A DNA stretch of 64,000 bases, taken from Adiantum capillus-veneris (Eukaryota > Streptophyta > Polypodiopsida > Polypodiales > Pteridaceae). The notes beneath the pieces were generated by a model that had not been told where the DNA came from, searched no databases, and saw only the letters and a list, made by a program, of their open reading frames with translations. Positions 23,758-34,423 of the stretch are shown one piece after another (within the stretch, counting starts at the first letter, position 1; every line of letters starts with the position of its first letter). The stretch covers positions 58,105,709-58,169,708 of the forward strand of contig CM043971.1 of the NCBI GenBank assembly GCA_014529385.2. The letters are read 5' to 3'. The translations under genes were made by a program, and so were the position numbers.

Positions 23758-24294
23758 GTCTTACCCAACTATCAGAGCAATGTCTAATCCTTTTGTGCAA
23801 GATTTATATCAAGGTAATTAATCACTAAGAGGTGACAACACATATAACAATTACAAGGCGACAAAGTGAGCTTCACTTTTGAAAAGTGTAGCAACTATGC
23901 TGTGGTAAAGGCTTCAAGAAATGTAACTCCAATAAATGCAAGAAAGTCCATGTGTAAGATTTATATTCTTCAAAATGAGCTTAAAGCCTTGATGGCATTG
24001 GATTTTGGGGAAGGAAGGCTTAGAGAATAAGTTTAACGAGTCAAAAATTGATTGTTCAACACCATTTAGTGGTGGGAAGGCCCCCTTGAAAGAAAGAATG
24101 GCCATCACACGTGAGTATTTGGAGGAGCCAAAAAGTGATGTAGGTGCATGGAAGCATGTGGTGACTGAAGTGCTACAGGTGGTTATGTCGTGGCAAGCCA
24201 CGAGTAGGGTAGTGAGTGATGGCGGGATCAATGCGTGAATGGGCAACATTGGACAATAGTGCATGGTGTGCACAACTTTGGGATGAGAGCAAAT
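23758..24294. other. No gene recognised
   Basis: Overlapping frames on both strands at 23914-24390 (158 codons, minus) and 24005-24238 (77 codons, plus) have no motif. The minus frame contains the repeated peptide HQLENVAH because of the local tandem repeat, so neither is called. Confidence 0.45.
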
Positions 24295-24384
24295 GAGGTG
24301 CCGGTGAGCTACATTTTCCAATTGGTGGGTTAATGAGGCGAGGTGCTGGTGAGCTACATTTTCCAATTGGTGGGCTAATGGAAA
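24295..24384. repeat. 45 bp tandem duplication
   Basis: Two adjacent units starting GAGGTGC(C/T)GGTGAGCTACA, the second at 24340, with very few differences. Confidence 0.85.
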
Positions 24385-24424
24385 GTGCAAAAAATCAGCA
24401 GCACTAAGGCAACAGGTTGGTCTC

Positions 24425-24584
<160 letters not shown>

Positions 24585-25188
24585 ATGGCAGCCTTCAATT
24601 GTCACTTTCTTTGGCGATTTCTCTTAATGTAGGATGCCCTTGGTAGTTGAAGATTGCTATGAGCATAAGGTTCCCTTTCAGTAGCATTCAATCTTGGGTA
24701 GCGGTTGCTCTTGGTAACTCACAACAAAGAAGGCCCTTCACAACAATTTAGTCCACCATTTTTCTATGCAACACTCGTTCAAAACAAAACCACCATAAAC
24801 CTGTAAATATGCCTTTGGGGTCAATATATGTAAAACCTATATATCGCGTGCATTCAAGGACTATTCATAAAACCCCTTAGCTACAAATTTTTCACCAATA
24901 AAAGGGACTCTTTTCCATTTCAATATGTTTTTTTTTTTTCAATATCATTTTTTAACACCCTTTTGTATGTGAAAATGTGTGAAAATATAGAAAAAAATAA
25001 TCTTTACTATTGAACCCACGTGATAGACATTTTTATTATTATAGTGAATCCCTCGAGTAAATACACAATGGTGCTTAAATCTTTAAATAGCAATTGAGAG
25101 AGATAAGAGGGGTCTCTCTCAATATAACATAGAAATTAGCAGCAATGTATAATCATGTAGCAATTCTAATTGATCCTCTTGAGTCCTA
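24585..25188. other. No gene recognised; leader side of a minus-strand LTR element
   Basis: AT-rich sequence to the left of the primer site at 25189, hence the internal side of the minus-strand LTR element. No gag or pol block can be read. Confidence 0.45.
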
Positions 25189-25200
25189 GCTCTAGTACCA
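25189..25200 (-). other. Primer binding site (initiator Met type)
   Basis: TGGTACTAGAGC on the minus strand, two bases beyond the LTR end at 25203. Close to the plant consensus TGGTATCAGAGC. Confidence 0.55.
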
Positions 25201-25202
25201 AT

Positions 25203-25556
25203 TGTTGGATCTAAGGAAGAGATTTAGTTAGAGTACCATTTAGTGGTTAAGTAATCATTTAATTAACATTAATTCAATGCATAAGAAAATAATGAAAATA
25301 TAGATACTCAATTACTAGAAAGATGTGACAATTTGTACAATGGGGTATGTGCTTATATAGCACCATGAGAGGTAGAATACCATGTGTAGCATCAAGCCAC
25401 TTGTCCTAGTAGATGGCACTCTTAGGTTAGAGGTAGTGGCATGCAGGTTGCAAATAGGTAGTCATGCAAAGTGTAGGGATGCTTCCCACTAGACTGTATG
25501 AGAATAACATCATTAGAGGTAGTACATATAGAATGGAAGTAGGTTTAACCCTAACA
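25203..25556 (-). repeat. 5' LTR of a minus-strand retroelement fossil
   Basis: About 354 bp; on the minus strand it runs from TGTTAGGG to ATCCAACA. It holds a TATATAAG box near 25351-25358 in the correct orientation and is followed by a primer site. A partial relative lies at 18884-19150. Coding parts of the element are not recognised. Confidence 0.6.
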
Positions 25557-25639
25557 AGTATCCTCAAAACAGACTATTCTTTTGGCCAAAAGGAACCTCT
25601 AACTAGATCTCTCTGTAACGAAAATTGATATTTTGTTAT

Positions 25640-25959
25640 TTAATGCAGTTGAAAGATAGAAAAACTATGACCAAGCTATGGGCTATGCAAAAGAATATCA
25701 CATTTATGAACATCTTATTATTTAAGTGCCTTTTATGTATTATGGCCATTTAATGTGCGGTCGGCCAGTATGTATTCATTACTTATCGTTCAAAAATTTA
25801 TAAGTAAATACGTGCAAGAGGAAAATGCTCATTCTTGCATTCGAGGAGATTGCACCCAACGTTTGTGTCATTCTTCTCCTCTCTTCTCTCTTGCCGTCCC
25901 TGTGTAGCACTCCGTTCTAGGAGGTGCAATTGTACATGTTGTTATGCTTTGTTTCACTC
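25640..25959 (+). repeat. Dispersed repeat R1, copy 2 (cut by a Copia LTR)
   Basis: Aligns with the minus strand of 2690-3010 at about 85% by eye, sharing AAGCTATGGGCTATG, AAGAATATCACATTTATGAACAT, GGCCATTTAATGT and AGGAGATTGCACCCAACGT blocks. It stops abruptly at the LTR boundary at 25960, where copy 1 continues, so the Copia element inserted into this repeat. Confidence 0.7.
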
Positions 25960-26169
25960 TGTTGGAATTAGAATTACAAGAAAGAAAACACAAATTGGAA
26001 AAGGTGAAGAAGCTCAAGGCACACACATGGAGTGTATTTCTTAGTGCACAATAGAAAGATAAGATAGCCCTATAATGGATGGATGTATATACAATGCACG
26101 GGGAAAAAAATCCTGGTGAGGGAAAAAATACCTCTATAGTCCTAAGTGTGTCCACACACATCACTAACA
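25960..26169 (-). repeat. 3' LTR of minus-strand family A Copia fossil
   Basis: 210 bp, TGTTAGTGAT..ATTCCAACA on the minus strand, perfect short terminal inverted ends (TGTTGG / CTAACA). Pairs with the LTR at 1024-1237. Confidence 0.8.
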
Positions 26170-29100
26170 AATATATGGAAGCTAATCCTCCCTCGAAGTG
26201 ATGTGATGAAGGAGAGCTGGCATATAGTGTATAGGGAAGTGCCATGCCCTGAGGACATGATCAATCCACAAAGGGAAGCAAGCCCAAAGCTTTGCGGAAA
26301 GCTTCGAACTTCTCACGAGGCAATGCCTTTGTGAATAGATCTGCAAGATTGTCCTATGTTGGCACATAAACAAAGCTAATATCTCCTTCTGAGAGTCTCT
26401 CTATGACATAGTGTTAATGCACCTCAATGTGCTTTGTGTGAGCATGAAAATTGGGTTTCTTGCTACTACTAATGTTCTTTGACTGGTCAGTGTAGAGGAT
26501 GTTGGCAATGTCTTGTCCAACCCCCAAATCAGCCATAAGGCGTCTGAGCTATACACACTCAACCATAGTTGTGAAAACTACCATGTACTCAACTTCACAA
26601 CTAGACATGTCTACAGTAGGTTGCTTCTTGCTCAACCATGATATGCATGAACTGCCAAGCTCAAAACAAAAACCACTTGTGGACACTCGCATGTCATAAC
26701 AACCAACCCTATCCGAGTCTGAAAAAGCATGCAAATCTGGCGGCAATGATCTCCCTTGGGATAAAACAACCCAAAATGTAAAGTGCCACTCAGGTAGTGA
26801 AAGATTCTCTACACAGCTTGCCAATGCTTAGACCCTAGGCATCCAACAACAATTTTTGATAGAGGGTAACATCAGCAAGATCTCCAACATCATCAAGAAT
26901 TAATGGCAAACCTGTTTCCATTGGAGTAGCAATAGACTTGCACTCCTCAAGTCCAAACTTATATAGTAAAGTTTTTATGTATCTTGCTTGACACAAGGCA
27001 ATCCTTTGATCACATTGCTTAAATTGTATACCCAAGTAATGATGCAAGAGCCCCAAGTCTTTCATCTTAAAAGTAGCATTCAAATCAGCCTTGAATTCGA
27101 CAATGTGTGTCTCATTCGTACCAATAATCAGCAAATCATTAACATATAGAACAAAAATCAGAAATACATCACCCTCATGCTTCACATATAAGGTGCTTTC
27201 AGTTGGAGTGTTACAAAAACCTTGTTTAAATAAATGAGCATCAACTTTCTTATACTGAGCATGAGGAGATTGCTTCAACCCATACAAAGATTTCTTACAT
27301 TTGCACACTTTATTTTCTTGTCCTTTCTTGACAAAACCATGAGGTTGCATTACATACACTTCCTCAAATATATCGCCATTCAAAAAAACAGTAATAATGT
27401 CTGATTGATGTACATTCCAACCAAAATGAGCTGCCAATGCACATAGAAAACGAAGAGTAGTCATATGACAAGTGGGATCAAAAGTCTCTGCATAGTCAAT
27501 GCCTTTTTGTTGTGCATAACCTTTGGCAACAAGTCTAGGCTTGTAGCAATCAATCTCACCATCTGGATTCCTAACAATGGCCTTTTTTCCAGAAGGAAAA
27601 TCACATAAAATCCACGTGTCATTTTCTATAAGTGCATCATATTCTAATTGGATGGCGGCCATCCAATTTTTTGAATTCTGTGCTTCATCAAAAGAGAGAG
27701 GTTCCTCTTCATCACACAAACTAGAAACAGCCAAAGCATAACAATCTGATCCATAAGAAGCATGGCAAGAACCTGAACAAGTACGACTAGACATAGGTGC
27801 ATCCAATTTACTGTCACGCAAAGTATGCACCATCCATTTTGGCTAGCCGCTTCATTCTCAACCCTTTCCACATCAAGTACATCATGTACATTTGCATTAG
27901 TAATAGGTTGATCCATAGCATTTTGAGAAACCCCATAGGCTATACATGTGCCTCATTGGAATTTACATTCAAGTTTCCACTAGTAAAAAGGGGCATCAAA
28001 GTGTCATAAATGTTTTGTGAGCTTACATTAATGTCTCTAGTACATGATAACAAAGACTGAATAGAATCTTTCACAAACTCAACATCTTGTGACACCAAGA
28101 TACATTTTTTTTGTAGATGGTACAACCTGTAACCTTTGCTTTCAGTACTATAACCAACAAAAATGCATTTGATAGCCTTATCATCCAATTTTCTACACTA
28201 TGATTGTGGCACCAAAGCATAAGCCAAACAACCAAAAAAGCGCATGTGATCAATAGAAGGCTTCTTTTATGCAATGTATCATAAGGAGTCATAGACTGCA
28301 AGGCTTTTGTAGGACACTCGTTAAGTACATAAGTAACACACATGATAGCCTCAAGCCAAAACAAATGTGGTAAATCTTGACTCTTGACCATACATCGTGC
28401 CATCTACGTAAGCAACCTGTTTTTTCTTTCAGCAACACCATTTTGCTGCGGTGTATACAACACTGTACATTGGTGTTTTATCCCACGACTAGCCAAAAAT
28501 GCATTAAATTCATGAGACATATACTCCCCCCCTCGATCTGAAGGGAGGGTGCCCATAATACATTTAGAGACATTTTCAGGCATAGCTAGAAATTGTTTGA
28601 AGCACAAGAACACTTCAGAATAAGCTTTAAGCAGATACACCCATGCATATTTGGAGTAATCATCAATGAAAGTTACAAAGTACAAGTAATTTCCCAAAGA
28701 TGGAGTTTGCATAGGGCCACAAACATCATTATGTACAAGTTACAACTTGCATGGAGCCCTTACTGAACCATACCCTAGAAACTTAGAACGCTGCATCTTA
28801 CCCAAAATACAGCCTTCACAAACATGCTTAGAAGGTGCTTCAAGAGAAGGAAAAGAAGCAACCAATATTAAATTTTTACAAACACATCAAACTAAAACAA
28901 ATTCAGATGTCCAAAACATGCATGCCAAAGTTTTACATATCAAAATAGCCTTAGATTCCACAACTATATTTGCAAAATTCTACCCACACTTGTCATACAA
29001 AGTGAGCTTATACAACCCATGGCACAAAATGCCAGATGCAACAATTTCATCACCGAAATTGAGATCATGAAGTGTACATCTATCATCCACAAAATTCACA

Positions 29101-30100
29101 ACAAGACCAAGTCTTGCAAGTGCAGATATAGACAATAGTTTCTTTTTTCTCCCTAGTACATAAAGTGCATCAACACGTGTGAAAGAACTGCCATTTGCAG
29201 TAATCAACACAATATTTCCAACTCCCTTGATCGGATAAGAGGCATTGTTGGCACAAAAGACAGTATTCCCAGGAGGGACAGCCTCGAGAGAGGTAAACAA
29301 GTCACGTTGTGAAGTGATATGCCTTGGCACCACTATCAAAGAACCAAACATTTGAATCTGTAGAAATTGACATACATGCATCATGGATAGAAGGATCATA
29401 AGTACACTCTACACTAAATGCCCATTCTGCATCTACATTAGCATCACAACCTCCATTTCTAGAAGACTCTACAATAGTTGTGCTAGTAATAGCCCTCTTT
29501 CTTCTTGGACTCTTTGGCCTTCAACTTAGGACATTGCTTGATCAAGTGATCATTAGCCTTGCAATAATGGAAAAACATCTTCTTCTTTCTTTTTTCATCA
29601 AAATTTCCAGACGATTTACTACCAACAGAAACATTAGAAAGAAGTGATTTGCTACTCACTGAATTACCCTAAGAAGTGGTTGCATTGTTATTACCACTTT
29701 TTATTTGAATAGCAACAAAAGCCTGTTCAACTGCACACTGTTTAGTCATGTTCTTCCTTGAAAGTGACTCTTGCAAAAGCAATGTATAATGCATCAAACT
29801 TGATAGCTTGAGGGTTTCCTTGGGTCATAAGTCTCCAAGTACTAGCAAAAGTCTAGTAAGAGTCTGGCAACGCGTCCAGAATAGTCTGCACAAGTGAGCT
29901 GTCCAAAATGACTTCTCATGCAAAAATGAATTGCTCATTAATATCCTTGATACCAGCAAGGAAAGTGTACATATCATCTTCCTCTTGCATAATCTTTGAC
30001 TCTAGCTCTTTATGTAGCAATGCAATTTTAGCCTCATAAGACTTGCATAAAGACCAAGCGAGAGTATTCCAAGCCTATTTTGCTGATTTTGCTGAGTAAA
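25960..30100 (-). mobile_element. Ty1/Copia fossil, minus strand (family A)
   Basis: Parts from 5' to 3' on the minus strand: gag remnant (about 30090-29700); protease region (about 29399-28980, with a DALYVLGRKKKLLSISAL block); integrase (28712-28080, with FVTFIDDYSKYAWVY, a DRGGEYMSHEF block and the NGVAERKNR block); reverse transcriptase (27660-26835, with LVAKGYAQQKGIDYAETF and a YVNDLLI block); RNase H (26824-26410, with SWLSKKQPTV); and a 3' LTR. It is broken, with around ten breaks, and its 5' LTR is not seen because sequence at 30101 belongs to another element. It is a relative of 1-1237. Age is old but domains remain readable. Confidence 0.85.
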
Positions 30101-31012
30101 TGTGAGGATAAAAGACACCTCCGACTCCTTGGTATACCTTTATGATTTTATGATGGCTTTTCAACCACGGATAAGTCGGTTACCCCCATGGTCCATGTCA
30201 TGTCTTGATGTTTCTACATAAGTTAGGATATTGTTCCTTATCCTAGGGGAGCCGCCCGGTTGTATGGGCAGCTAGTTTGGTGTATGGGCGCCCCGAACTT
30301 TGGGTGATGGGTTTCCACCCTGGATTATGAATAAGGAATGGGTGCTGTTTTTTCACCCTTAGGTGGTCTTGAGACAAGAAGAGTATTGGGCATGGTTATT
30401 ATGGTCAATGTTTTTGATTGACAGTACCTTGTCTTAAGTTTAAAGATATCTATTTGTTAAAAGAATGCTTTTCAATGCTGTCTTTGATACAATTGAAGGA
30501 ATCACTATGACGGAAAGTTAAAAGAAACCATTATTTTAAATGTTAAAACAATGTGATAGGAATTAGGAAACAAAAGAATCATGTGTGAGTGCGGGGTGGT
30601 AAGTGGGAATGGGCTAAGGTTGTCAATCATGGATGGGTGTACTTGATTAGTCAAGCAACTATCCATCCCCATGAGCTAAAAACGTTTAGAAAACTTCTTC
30701 AGTTGGAAGAGGAGTCCACCAGTGGCTGTGCCCTCACATATGTTAGGGGAGAAAAAGCATTGGTTGAGGATACCTTAGCCCAATTTGTGGAAATTATAGG
30801 GTCAAAAGAGTTTTGGAACTTTTAAGATGTTGTCCCATTTTCGTTGTGAGACAAGACTAGGTCTTCTTCTACGGCTATAGACCCAAGCCATTGTCAGTGG
30901 TAAAGGTCTATTCCCTATACCCTTCTTACTTAGAGACTCTGACTTTTAATAGACCTTGAGACCTGTCAAGGACCCCATCTCAATTTGGTGTTGGTGGGTT
31001 GGGGACCTCTCA
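30101..31012 (+). repeat. Left arm of an inverted LTR pair
   Basis: About 912 bp beginning TGTGAGG and ending CCTCTCA. Its reverse complement matches 32098-39265 once the Copia insertion there is removed, with high similarity over the whole length (for example GACACCTCCGACTCC, AAGTTTAAAGATATCT, CATGTGTGAGTGCGGGGTGG). An open frame at 30589-30825 lies inside and is not considered a gene. It truncates the gag end of the Copia fossil on its left. Confidence 0.7.
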
Positions 31013-32097
31013 ACAAAACGGAGTATTGAGTGTGTTGGTGGGCTTCTCAACTATTCGGTGGTGATTGTTGTTGTAGGATGTTGTACCTAGTGTTGTTTGG
31101 TTTTCCTGAGAAGTTCCTTCGGCTTTGAACTAGTCGTCCATAGCATCTAACCACGCTTTGATATCTCGCTCTAAATTCGGTCCGTCTCCCTTGAAGGTAG
31201 GGAGTTGGACTTGCTTTAGTAGTAACTTTTTCTCTTGAGTAACAATGTAAAGGTTATTTATGCGAGTATTACCCTAGGATTGAATTAGTGGAATTTAGTA
31301 CTAAATGAAAATCTATCTTGCTTATGCTTTCAACTTATCTCATACTCAAAAAAATTTACAGACTAGATGAAGACAACTGCCAAACCATAAACGAAATTGC
31401 TTATAGCATACCCATGAGAACCATAGTAAGTACAAGAGCTAATACAATCCATGACGATCCTACTATTTCAAGGGTGACGACAGTCCTATACTAAAATCTT
31501 GTGGACTTTGGGATCAAAATATACAACATCTTTTGGTCCACTAAAACTAGGGCCTACACCTATGGGCCTAATTCTACCTAGGAAGATATCTTTAGACACT
31601 TGATCAAACACCCGATGATTTTGTGACACTTGGACACCATCTACTATAAGGGTTTCCTCTAGATTTTCTATCCCAATGAAGATAAGTATACTTCAATCAC
31701 TTGAAGATCTTCAGTCCATTTGAGTCTCTTCATATGTAGTGCTAAACCTTCTAGCTTTCCCATATCAATGAAGAAAATTCCACCAGATCTTGATCACCCG
31801 ATCCTCCAAGTGGGAGGAGAAAATTTCCTATCTAGCCATTTCATCATGCTTTTTTGCATTGAATAGCGTCGGGATAGGCATGCCCTCATAAACCTAATGT
31901 TGAAATCCATGAATTTGCGGTAGGCCTAATGGAAATCTTCCTGCAAAGATGGGGACAATTTTCTTTTTTTTGGTCCTCTCTCTCTTTTCAATTAAACACC
32001 TCTTAATTGAATTTGTCAGAAAATCACTTATTTCAACCTAACACCTTAAACTTTTACTAGGTTCAGGATCTCAATTAGCACATGCTCTAATACCAAG
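31013..32097 (-). mobile_element. Short internal part of a Gypsy-type element between inverted LTRs
   Basis: Read on the minus strand, the right arm ends at 32098, is followed two bases later by a primer site (32083-32095) and then by about 1 kb of leader. Near 31210-31110 a short gag-like block (LPTFKGDGPNLERDIKAWLD) resembles the amino end of Gypsy capsid regions. The segment then stops at the inverted left arm. It is a fragment, and nothing else of gag-pol is present. Confidence 0.55.
32083..32095 (-). other. Primer binding site (initiator Met type)
   Basis: TGGTATTAGAGCA on the minus strand, two bases beyond the LTR end GACCTCTCA. This fixes the right arm as a 5' LTR in minus orientation. 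Confidence 0.6.
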
Positions 32098-32474
32098 TGA
32101 GAGGTCCCCAATCCACCAACACCAAAATTGAGATGGGGTCCTTGACAGGTTTTTAGGCATATTAAAAGTCAGAGTCTCTAAGTAAGAAGGGAAGGGTCCA
32201 GGGAATAGACCTTTACCATTGACAATGGCTTGGGTCTATAACCCTTGAAGAAAACATAGTCCTGTCTCATAGCGGAAATGAGACAACATCTTAAAAGTCC
32301 AAAAACTCTTTCGGCCCTATAACTTCCACAAATTGGGCTAAGGTATCCTCAACCAACGCTTTTCCCCCCCTAACATATGTGAGGGCACAACCGCCGATGG
32401 ACTCCTCTTCCAAGTGAAGAAGTTTTCTAAACGTTTTTAATGCGTGGGGATGGATAGTTACCTAACTAATCATG

Positions 32475-32479
32475 TCCAC
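32475..32479. repeat. Target site duplication, left
   Basis: TCCAC, identical to 38713-38717 beyond the other LTR. Five bases is the usual length for Copia. Confidence 0.9.
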
Positions 32480-32666
32480 TGTTGGGTTAAAGGCCCGTGT
32501 GCCCGGCTGCCCGTTGTTCAGCCGTCCATGTACAGCCATTCATTTACTCATTCATAATAACTATACTTATAACTACACATTGTAGTGTGAGCACCGCCCC
32601 GCCACACACTGTGTCTATCTCCTTCTTCGTGTTGGCTCTCTGTGTGTGTGCTCTCCGATCCCAACA
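32480..32666 (+). repeat. 5' LTR of the young Copia element
   Basis: 187 bp, TGTTGGGTTAAAGG to GATCCCAACA. Matches 38526-38712 except for about three bases. A TATAACTACAC stretch in the middle is the best core promoter candidate. Confidence 0.95.
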
Positions 32667-32668
32667 AC

Positions 32669-32680
32669 TGGTATCAGAGC
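32669..32680 (+). other. Primer binding site of the young Copia element
   Basis: TGGTATCAGAGC, the plant initiator-Met tRNA complement, two bases after the 5' LTR. Confidence 0.9.
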
Positions 32681-32980
32681 CATGGTTCAAAGTCCAACCT
32701 CTGAGTCCGTGGAACAGGACATGTTGATGTTGACTTCAACCTCTGAGCTAGCTCCCGGCCACGTTGAAGCTCTCAACCTCTGAGTCTAGAAAAAGGCGGA
32801 ACACGTTGGTACTCAAGGGGACGGGAAAGTCCCAAGTTTGGCTTAAGGGGGCGATTGTTGGGGTAAGCCCAACTTGTGGTGACAAAGTGGTGTCTATCTA
32901 TGAGGCTTGCATAAATTGGTTAGACCGGAGGTCCCTAACACCTTAAGGTTTTGGGGTCTGGATGGCTAGACCAATTTGTG

Positions 32981-33045
32981 GAACGTCACAGTTAAGCGCA
33001 TATGCGCGGGAACAGTACTGGGATGGGTGACCTCCCGGGAAGTTG
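32981..33045 (+). ncRNA. 5S rRNA-derived segment, copy 1
   Basis: Matches the 3' two thirds of plant 5S rRNA: CAGTTAAGCG (A box region), CAGTACTGGGATGGG (intermediate element) and GTGACCTCCCGGGAAGT (C box). The 5' third of 5S is barely recognisable, so this is not a cellular 5S gene. No TTTT terminator follows directly. The pol III internal control region looks conserved, but activity is not shown. Confidence 0.85.
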
Positions 33046-33169
33046 TTGCCCTCATGACCAACAAGTGGTATCAGAGCTTGGTCTATCTATGAGGCTTGCA
33101 TAAATTGGTTAGACCGGAGGTCCCTAACACCTTAAGGTTTTGGGGTCTGGATGGCTAGACCAATTTGTG

Positions 33170-33234
33170 GAACGTCACAGTTAAGCGCATATGCGCGGGA
33201 ACAGTACTGGGATGGGTGACCTCCCGGGAAGTTG
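33170..33234 (+). ncRNA. 5S rRNA-derived segment, copy 2
   Basis: Identical to copy 1, exactly 189 bp downstream, in the second unit of the tandem duplication. Confidence 0.85.
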
Positions 33235-33270
33235 TTGCCCTCATGACCAACAAGTGGTATCAGAGCTTGG

Positions 33271-34423
33271 TAGTGAGAGCATTGAGAGCTTCATCATCAT
33301 TGTTGAGTGTGTTGAAACTTGCTGCTGTTTCATTGCCGTTTTTCGGTTTCACGCACGCGCGCATTTCTAAAGAGCAGAAGGTTTTTCTGAGCTTGGCATT
33401 GGAAGGTTCAGCACTCCGCGAGTATTTACAACAGGTGTCCTGCGGTTTAACCCCCCTTTCGGAGCCATTCGTGCCATCAAAAATCCCATCCGAGCTACAG
33501 ACTAGGAGCTGCGTTTTTTCAGCTCTCTTTGGTAGTTTTCTGCTGCCAGAGCTTCCATAGCCATTACAAGTGCCATTGTTGTAGTGTCTTCCACTTACGT
33601 GAGCCCACAGCTCATTTGAGAGTGTGTAGCCTCTTCTTGGAGTGGCCTCATACACACAGAAAGAGTGGGAGTTTTGGCGACATTGTCTTCTTCGACTACA
33701 GGTACAGGTACAGGTACAGGTACGGGTACAGGTTACAGGTTACAGGGAGCTTTGGATACAGGTCTCTTCTGTGGTTACAAAACATGTATTTTGACTGTGG
33801 GACAGCCATGTATATGGTTGTGGTTTGAGTGGGAGCTTCTACTCTTCTCGGCAGTCTGTTTATGCGTGTTCTTGAGCTACAGGTTTACATCATCTATGTA
33901 TGTTGATGGATGTGGATATGGCAGTTTGACAGACACTCTTTATGCATGATATTGTGGAGATTTGGTTCACTTATACATAGAGCGGGTTTGCTCTTGCTTG
34001 CAGTGTTGCGGTTTGAGTACGGATAGGTACTTGGTTGACAGTAGAGATTGGACTTCATTGAGCTTGTGCATTGGTTATATGCTCACTTGGATCCATTTAT
34101 GCTCACGGATTTGTGTAAGCTTGGTCAGCTTATGTCTCTATTGTGGTTATTCAGACATGGAGTATGTTTATGCCTCTATGACAGCTCATTGTTGATGCAT
34201 TTTGTGGCACAGTTTGCCTAGGCCGGTTGAGTTACAGGTGTCACGGGTTTATGCATTTGTTTGTGGATTTCTACGTACGTTTTTTGACCATATTATGGGC
34301 TGATTTATACTGTATGCGTTTTCTCTTTGATTGAGCAGCAGGTGTTGTCAGATTTGCAACACTACTTTGTTGTGGCAGTTTGTTGGTTGGTTACAGGTTT
34401 CTCATTGTTGCATTCTTGTTGTA
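33271..34423 (+). other. Leader of the young Copia element
   Basis: About 1.15 kb without a long frame between the 5S module and the gag-pol start. It contains a hexanucleotide tract of ACAGGT units near 33700-33745 and several GGTTACAGG motifs. Similar leader sequence is seen in the family B fossil (14560-15780). Confidence 0.7.

Larger units (their letters stand above)
32845..33270 (+). mobile_element. Cassandra-like 5S-bearing module inside the Copia leader
   Basis: A purine tract (32845-32851) precedes TGTTGGGGTAAGCC at 32856. An LTR-like unit runs to ACCAACA at 33063 (208 bp) and is followed by a primer site at 33066-33077. Then bases 32893-33081 are repeated perfectly as 33082-33270, ending in another primer site at 33255-33266. 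Each unit carries a sense 5S-rRNA-derived segment. Cassandra TRIM elements of vascular plants are defined by 5S sequence in their LTRs, which is the known family this resembles. Here the module is not free-standing but lies between the primer site and gag of an autonomous Copia element. Recombination or template switching between the two during reverse transcription is my inference. Confidence 0.75.
32893..33270 (+). repeat. Perfect 189 bp tandem duplication
   Basis: Two units, 32893-33081 and 33082-33270, with no difference seen between them. Each contains the 3' part of the 5S-bearing LTR, its ACCAACA end and the TGGTATCAGAGC primer site. Confidence 0.95.

Noticed and set aside
30589-30825. 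78-codon ORF as a gene
   Set aside because: It lies inside the LTR-like left arm and is not open in the same way in the right arm.
32981-33234. Functional cellular 5S rRNA genes
   Set aside because: The 5' third of 5S is not conserved, no T-run terminator follows, and the copies lie inside a retroelement leader.
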